Positions 61,391 through 64,000 of a stretch of 64,000 bases of DNA are shown here, piece after piece (within the stretch, counting starts at the first letter, position 1; the number at the start of each line of letters is the position of its first letter). This stretch comes from Lentibacillus sediminis (lineage in GTDB: Bacteria; Bacillota; Bacilli; Bacillales; Amphibacillaceae). The stretch lies in the NCBI RefSeq assembly GCF_002763455.1, contig NZ_NIXK01000011.1, positions 1 through 64,000 on the forward strand, read 5' to 3'. The notes beneath the pieces were generated by a model. It was not told where the DNA came from and did not search any database. It worked only from the letters and a program-made list of their open reading frames with translations. Made by a program: the position numbers and the translations under genes.

Positions 61391-62464
61391 TTATTTGGTT
61401 ACTTGGTCGAGCACTTCCAGATTATCCTTCATGATGGAGAGATAATCCTCTCCATTGCTGATATCTTTTTCCGTTAAAACGGACAGATTATGAATGGTTG
61501 CAGCATCGGCGCCGATTTCCTCCTGAATGATCTTGGTCACCCGGTCGGAGGTGTTTTGTTCAAAAATGATCGTATCCAGCTGATGCTTCTCTGCCTGGTC
61601 AATGATGGCAGTCAGTTCTTTTTGCGATGGCTCACTGCTTGTGGAGAGCCCATTGATCGCAATCTGCTCAATGCCGTAGCGTTCTTCCCAGTAGGAATAA
61701 GCGGCATGGGAGACCAGGATTTGTTTTTCCGTTTTATCTTCCAGGGTTCCCGTATACTGCCCATCCAGCGCGAGCAAGTCTTCTTGTAATGCCGTGAAAT
61801 TTTCCGTGTAGAGGGTTTCCTCTTCTGGATTTAGTTCGATTAATTTGTCTGTAATTAATTCGGCCATCTGCAGCATGCGCAAGGGATCGAGCCAGATATG
61901 AGGGTTATGGTCTCCATGGCTGTGGCCTTCATGTGTATGGTTTTCATTAGTGGACGAATCATCTGATTGAGCACCTTCCTCATGGCTGTGCCCGTGTGCA
62001 TGACTTTCGTCAGAGGACGCTTCATCTTTATGAGAATCTTCGTCATGGTTATGTTCCTCATGTTCGTCTTCTTCATTCTCGGTGGGGTGATCTCCCCCCG
62101 TGAAAAGCTCCTCATGCTGCCCAAGCTCCACCAGCTCCACAGGCTGGGAGGCAAGGGCATCTGCAGCTGTCTCGGCGAATCCTTCCATGCCTGCTCCCAG
62201 ATAGATGAAGGCATCCCCTTCCGCGATCTTCGTGATATCCTTGGAGGCAGGTTCATAGGAATGGGCATCCACACCCGGCGGATAGACCGTCTCGGTAGTC
62301 ACGGTGTCCCCGCCAATTCGCTCCACCGCATACTGAATCGGATAAATGGTTGTATAAATAGTGAGCCCTTCCTGATTTTCGCTGGCAGCCTGATTTGTCT
62401 GGGAACACCCGGCAGCTAACAAGCCCAGGAAAAGCAGGGAAATAAGTATTTTATAATTTCTCAT
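61391..62464 (-). CDS. znuA: Zinc-binding lipoprotein ZnuA/AdcA
   Basis: This 357-residue solute-binding protein has lipobox LLAAGC (about residue 20), metal ligands in VDAHSYEPASKD and HNPHIWLDP, and VSHAAYSYWEERYGI. A His/Asp/Glu-rich loop (about 115-170, with EEHNHDEDSH and HAHGHSHEEG) is typical of zinc-specific members. It captures zinc outside the membrane for ZnuBC. GGAGAGG lies upstream of ATG 62464. Confidence 0.92.
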   Translation of the reverse strand: MRNYKILISLLFLGLLAAGCSQTNQAASENQEGLTIYTTIYPIQYAVERIGGDTVTTETVYPPGVDAHSYEPASKDITKIAEGDAFIYLGAGMEGFAETAADALASQPVELVELGQHEELFTGGDHPTENEEDEHEEHNHDEDSHKDEASSDESHAHGHSHEEGAQSDDSSTNENHTHEGHSHGDHNPHIWLDPLRMLQMAELITDKLIELNPEEETLYTENFTALQEDLLALDGQYTGTLEDKTEKQILVSHAAYSYWEERYGIEQIAINGLSTSSEPSQKELTAIIDQAEKHQLDTIIFEQNTSDRVTKIIQEEIGADAATIHNLSVLTEKDISNGEDYLSIMKDNLEVLDQVTK

Positions 62465-62502
62465 TCTCGTATTCCTCTCCGTATTGTTTTTAACTTTTAC
62501 CA

Positions 62503-62527
62503 TCATACCGTAATGATTACGATTTGT
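62503..62527. promoter_or_regulatory. Zur box upstream of the zinc operon
   Basis: ATACCGTAATGATTACGATT contains the palindrome CGTAAT-G-ATTACG (62509-62521), matching the Bacillus Zur box core TCGTAATnATTACGA. A half site TTACGATTAATG follows at about 62540. Confidence 0.82.
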
Positions 62528-62773
62528 AAATAGGAATGGTTACGATTAATGATATGATAGGGCAGTTTTTTTTATAATCGAAAGCAAATCGAAAAAGGTG
62601 GCAAAATGACTGAAAAAAATTTATCAGTTGGTTTTTATGGGGGAGAGGATAATTAAAATTAATATTGTTTTGCGGTACGGGAAGTTTGAATCGTACAAAT
62701 GGAGGAAAATATATATGTAGTACTATTTATCAGCAGCAGTGAAAAATACATTACCTGAAAGGGGATATAAATC

Positions 62774-62980
62774 ATGCAAACAACTTTAGATGTTCGCGGA
62801 ATGACATGCGGCCATTGTGAGAAAGCAGTCAAGGACGCATTGGAGCAATTGGAAGGTGTCCAAGGTGTGGAAGTTAATATAGGAACAAACAAAGTTGATG
62901 TAACCTATGATGATGCACAAGTCACTGTTGCGGATATGCGCGCGGCAATTGAAGAGCAGGGTTATGATGTAGTGGCTTAG
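62774..62980 (+). CDS. copZ: Copper chaperone CopZ
   Basis: This 68-residue HMA-domain protein has the metal site GMTCGHCEKAV near residue 10 and ends EEQGYDVVA. CopZ carries Cu(I) in the cytosol to export ATPases. Here no copA lies next to it. The window's copper pump is CopB at 27.7 kb. GAAAGGGG lies upstream. I see no CsoR box directly before it. Confidence 0.92.
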   Translation: MQTTLDVRGMTCGHCEKAVKDALEQLEGVQGVEVNIGTNKVDVTYDDAQVTVADMRAAIEEQGYDVVA

Positions 62981-62985
62981 TGTGT

Positions 62986-63024
62986 GTGGCTGATCTCCTT
63001 GCCTGAGGAGGTCGGCTTTTTTTA
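62986..63024 (+). terminator. Terminator of copZ
   Basis: GCTGATCTCC and GGAGGTCGGC pair with wobbles, followed by TTTTTTT. Confidence 0.75.
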
Positions 63025-63056
63025 TAGGAGGTTTCTATCGAAAGAGTTCTGGAAAC

Positions 63057-63196
63057 TTCCGGGCGAGAGCGAGAGCTTCAACCCGAGAGCGAGAACTTCA
63101 ACCGGAGAGCGAGAACTTTAACCGGAGAGCGGGAACTTCAACCGGAGAGCGAGAACTTCAACCCGACAGCGCCAACTTCCACCCCACAGCAAAAAT
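63057..63196. repeat. 20-bp tandem repeat, seven units
   Basis: Seven head-to-tail units with exact 20-bp period and consensus TTCAACCGGAGAGCGAGAAC. The outer units diverge most (last unit TTCCACCCCACAGCAAAAAT). It is GC-rich, noncoding, and lies between copZ and the proline dehydrogenase fossil. Confidence 0.9.
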
Positions 63197-63287
63197 TTTC
63201 TACAAAAACATATTCCATTTCGGCAAAAACTGATAGAATAAAATAAACGATGCTAAAATAGAGATAATTTTAGTTGGGGGAATCAGC

Positions 63288-63528
63288 ATGGAACAGCTCA
63301 TGCGTAACTTCTTTTATATTTTTATCGAAAAATAAAACGCTAACAAAATTGGCGAAGAAATACGGCCTGCGCTTGGTGGCTGCAAGATTCGTAGCAGGTG
63401 TGACGATTGCTGAGGCGGCAAAAAAGATCAAAGAAATCGATGGTTACTGGCACGGTTACAACATGCGCCGACTGGCAGAGCGGCCAGCCAATGTGCTGTT
63501 TGTGCTGAAGGGTGTTCTGAAGAAATAA
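63288..63528 (+). pseudogene. Proline dehydrogenase gene with frameshift and internal deletion
   Basis: ATG 63288 with GGGGG upstream reads MEQLMRNFFYIF and then stops. Another frame continues FLSKNKTLTKLAKKYGLRLV and AARFVAGVTIAEAAKKIKE, the N-terminus of Bacillus proline dehydrogenase. After about 55 residues it jumps to HGYNMRRLAERPANVLFVLK, which is the enzyme's usual C-terminus. About 220 residues of the middle are missing. The flavin-binding barrel is gone, so no activity is expected. Confidence 0.78.
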
Positions 63529-63693
63529 AGTCTCTGGGGAGAGGATGTCTGCCAGCGCTTCTTTTCCTGCCTGAAAAAACTTTCCGGATTTTCATGCAAA
63601 AAAATAGGTGATTTCCATTGCGAAATATCAGAATATAACTTATAGTAGATAGTAGTTGGATAGGAAACTATCCTTATATTTTTAACGTAAAAA

Positions 63694-63711
63694 TGAATGA
63701 GTATTCATTCA
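63694..63711. promoter_or_regulatory. FadR operator upstream of fadN
   Basis: TGAATGAGTATTCATTCA matches the Bacillus FadR box TGAATGAnTAnTCATTCA exactly in its arms. It lies 22 bases before the fadN start. Long-chain acyl-CoA should release FadR and induce the gene. Confidence 0.88.
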
Positions 63712-63733
63712 AACGTCGATTGGAGGATATAAC

Positions 63734-64000
63734 ATGAAGCGATCAATCAAGCGGGCAGCAGTTCTCGGCTCCGGTGTTATGGGTTCGGGAATTGCCGCAC
63801 ACTTGGCAAATGCAGGAATACCAACCGTGATGCTTGATATTGTACCAAGGGAACTGACGGCAGATGAGGAGAAGAAGGGACTCACCCTTGAGGATGCCGC
63901 TGTACGCAACCGAATGGCTGTCCAAAGCAAAAAGGCGCTTGTTAAACAAAAGCCGTCTCCAATTACCAGCAAGAAGAGTCTTGACCTGATTGAGGTCGGT
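63734..64000 (+). CDS. fadN: FadN-like 3-hydroxyacyl-CoA dehydrogenase (5' part)
   Basis: The first 89 residues show RAAVLGSGVMGSGIAAHLAN, the NAD-binding GxGxxG fold of 3-hydroxyacyl-CoA dehydrogenases, then IPTVMLDIVP. The insertion LTADEEKKGLTLEDAAVRNR is typical of Bacillus FadN of the fadNAE beta-oxidation operon. TGGAGGAT precedes ATG. The gene runs off the right edge. Confidence 0.85.
   Translation, partial: MKRSIKRAAVLGSGVMGSGIAAHLANAGIPTVMLDIVPRELTADEEKKGLTLEDAAVRNRMAVQSKKALVKQKPSPITSKKSLDLIEVG

Noticed and set aside
63057-63196. Possible CRISPR array
   Set aside because: The 20-bp units are directly adjacent with no spacers, and no cas genes are present.

Overview
The window looks like chromosomal DNA of a spore-forming, low-to-moderate-GC member of the Bacillaceae (Virgibacillus/Lentibacillus/Oceanobacillus-like; genus not provable from sequence alone). 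The support is strong Shine-Dalgarno sites of the GGAGGTGAT type, many GTG/TTG starts, several spore-associated families (three YjcZ-type micro-proteins, a CotF-like coat protein, a YppG-like protein, DUF3231 proteins) and operators matching Bacillus CsoR, Zur, FadR and BceR logic.

Region 1 (1-8.6 kb) is mobile and scarred DNA. Two ~125-bp copies of an unidentified repeat bracket a truncated gene and a frameshifted membrane gene. They are followed by a compact transposition operon of Tn7 type: tniQ-1, a tnsA-tnsB fusion with intact nuclease and DDE residues, tnsC, and a larger tniQ-2. No cas gene or CRISPR array is present. Arrays resembling TnsB-binding sites lie at 903-969 and 36974-37063. 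Each is capped by TGTTGA, and the tips face each other across the 36 kb between them. By Tn7 polarity the transposon bodies should lie outside that interval, an unresolved and interesting geometry.

Region 2 (8.6-31 kb) is accessory DNA rich in metal and stress functions. It holds an MFS exporter, lipoproteins, two gene fossils and a YeeE/YedE sulfur transporter. A cadmium/zinc/lead module follows (bdbC-bdbD divergent from a CmtR-like ArsR repressor and a CadA ATPase). Copper genes are copC-copD, a YdhK-like lipoprotein, a Csp-type four-helix copper-storage protein and a CopB ATPase. A small siroheme-reductase-like protein also lies here. CopB and the reductase-like gene each have a CsoR-type box exactly inside the promoter spacer. 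Small enzymes and micro-ORFs are scattered between.

Region 3 (30.5-38.7 kb) groups spore-related and membrane genes: CotF, two YjcZ, YppG-like, two complete DUF3231 genes plus a DUF3231-like fragment cut at the 36974 transposon tip, two CBO0543-family membrane proteins, and a membrane protein made of two copies of a module also found singly nearby.

Region 4 (38.7-64 kb) is ordinary core-like DNA. It includes a HEPN-type substrate-binding protein without a visible partner, hemolysin III, a DUF1836-luciferase-like pair, AraC/GyrI, HAD and racemase genes, a complete bceRSAB antimicrobial-peptide sensing and resistance locus with its operator over the bceS stop, an isochorismatase-like hydrolase, a CwlO-like NlpC/P60 endopeptidase and a YitT protein. 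These are followed by a MoxR-DUF58-DUF4129 operon, a paired SMR exporter divergent from a TetR regulator, a VLRF1-type protein, a zinc uptake operon ending in its Fur-family regulator, copZ, a proline dehydrogenase fossil, and the start of fadN behind a FadR box. Short intergenic repeats (52-bp and 20-bp units) occur near 39.6 and 63.1 kb.
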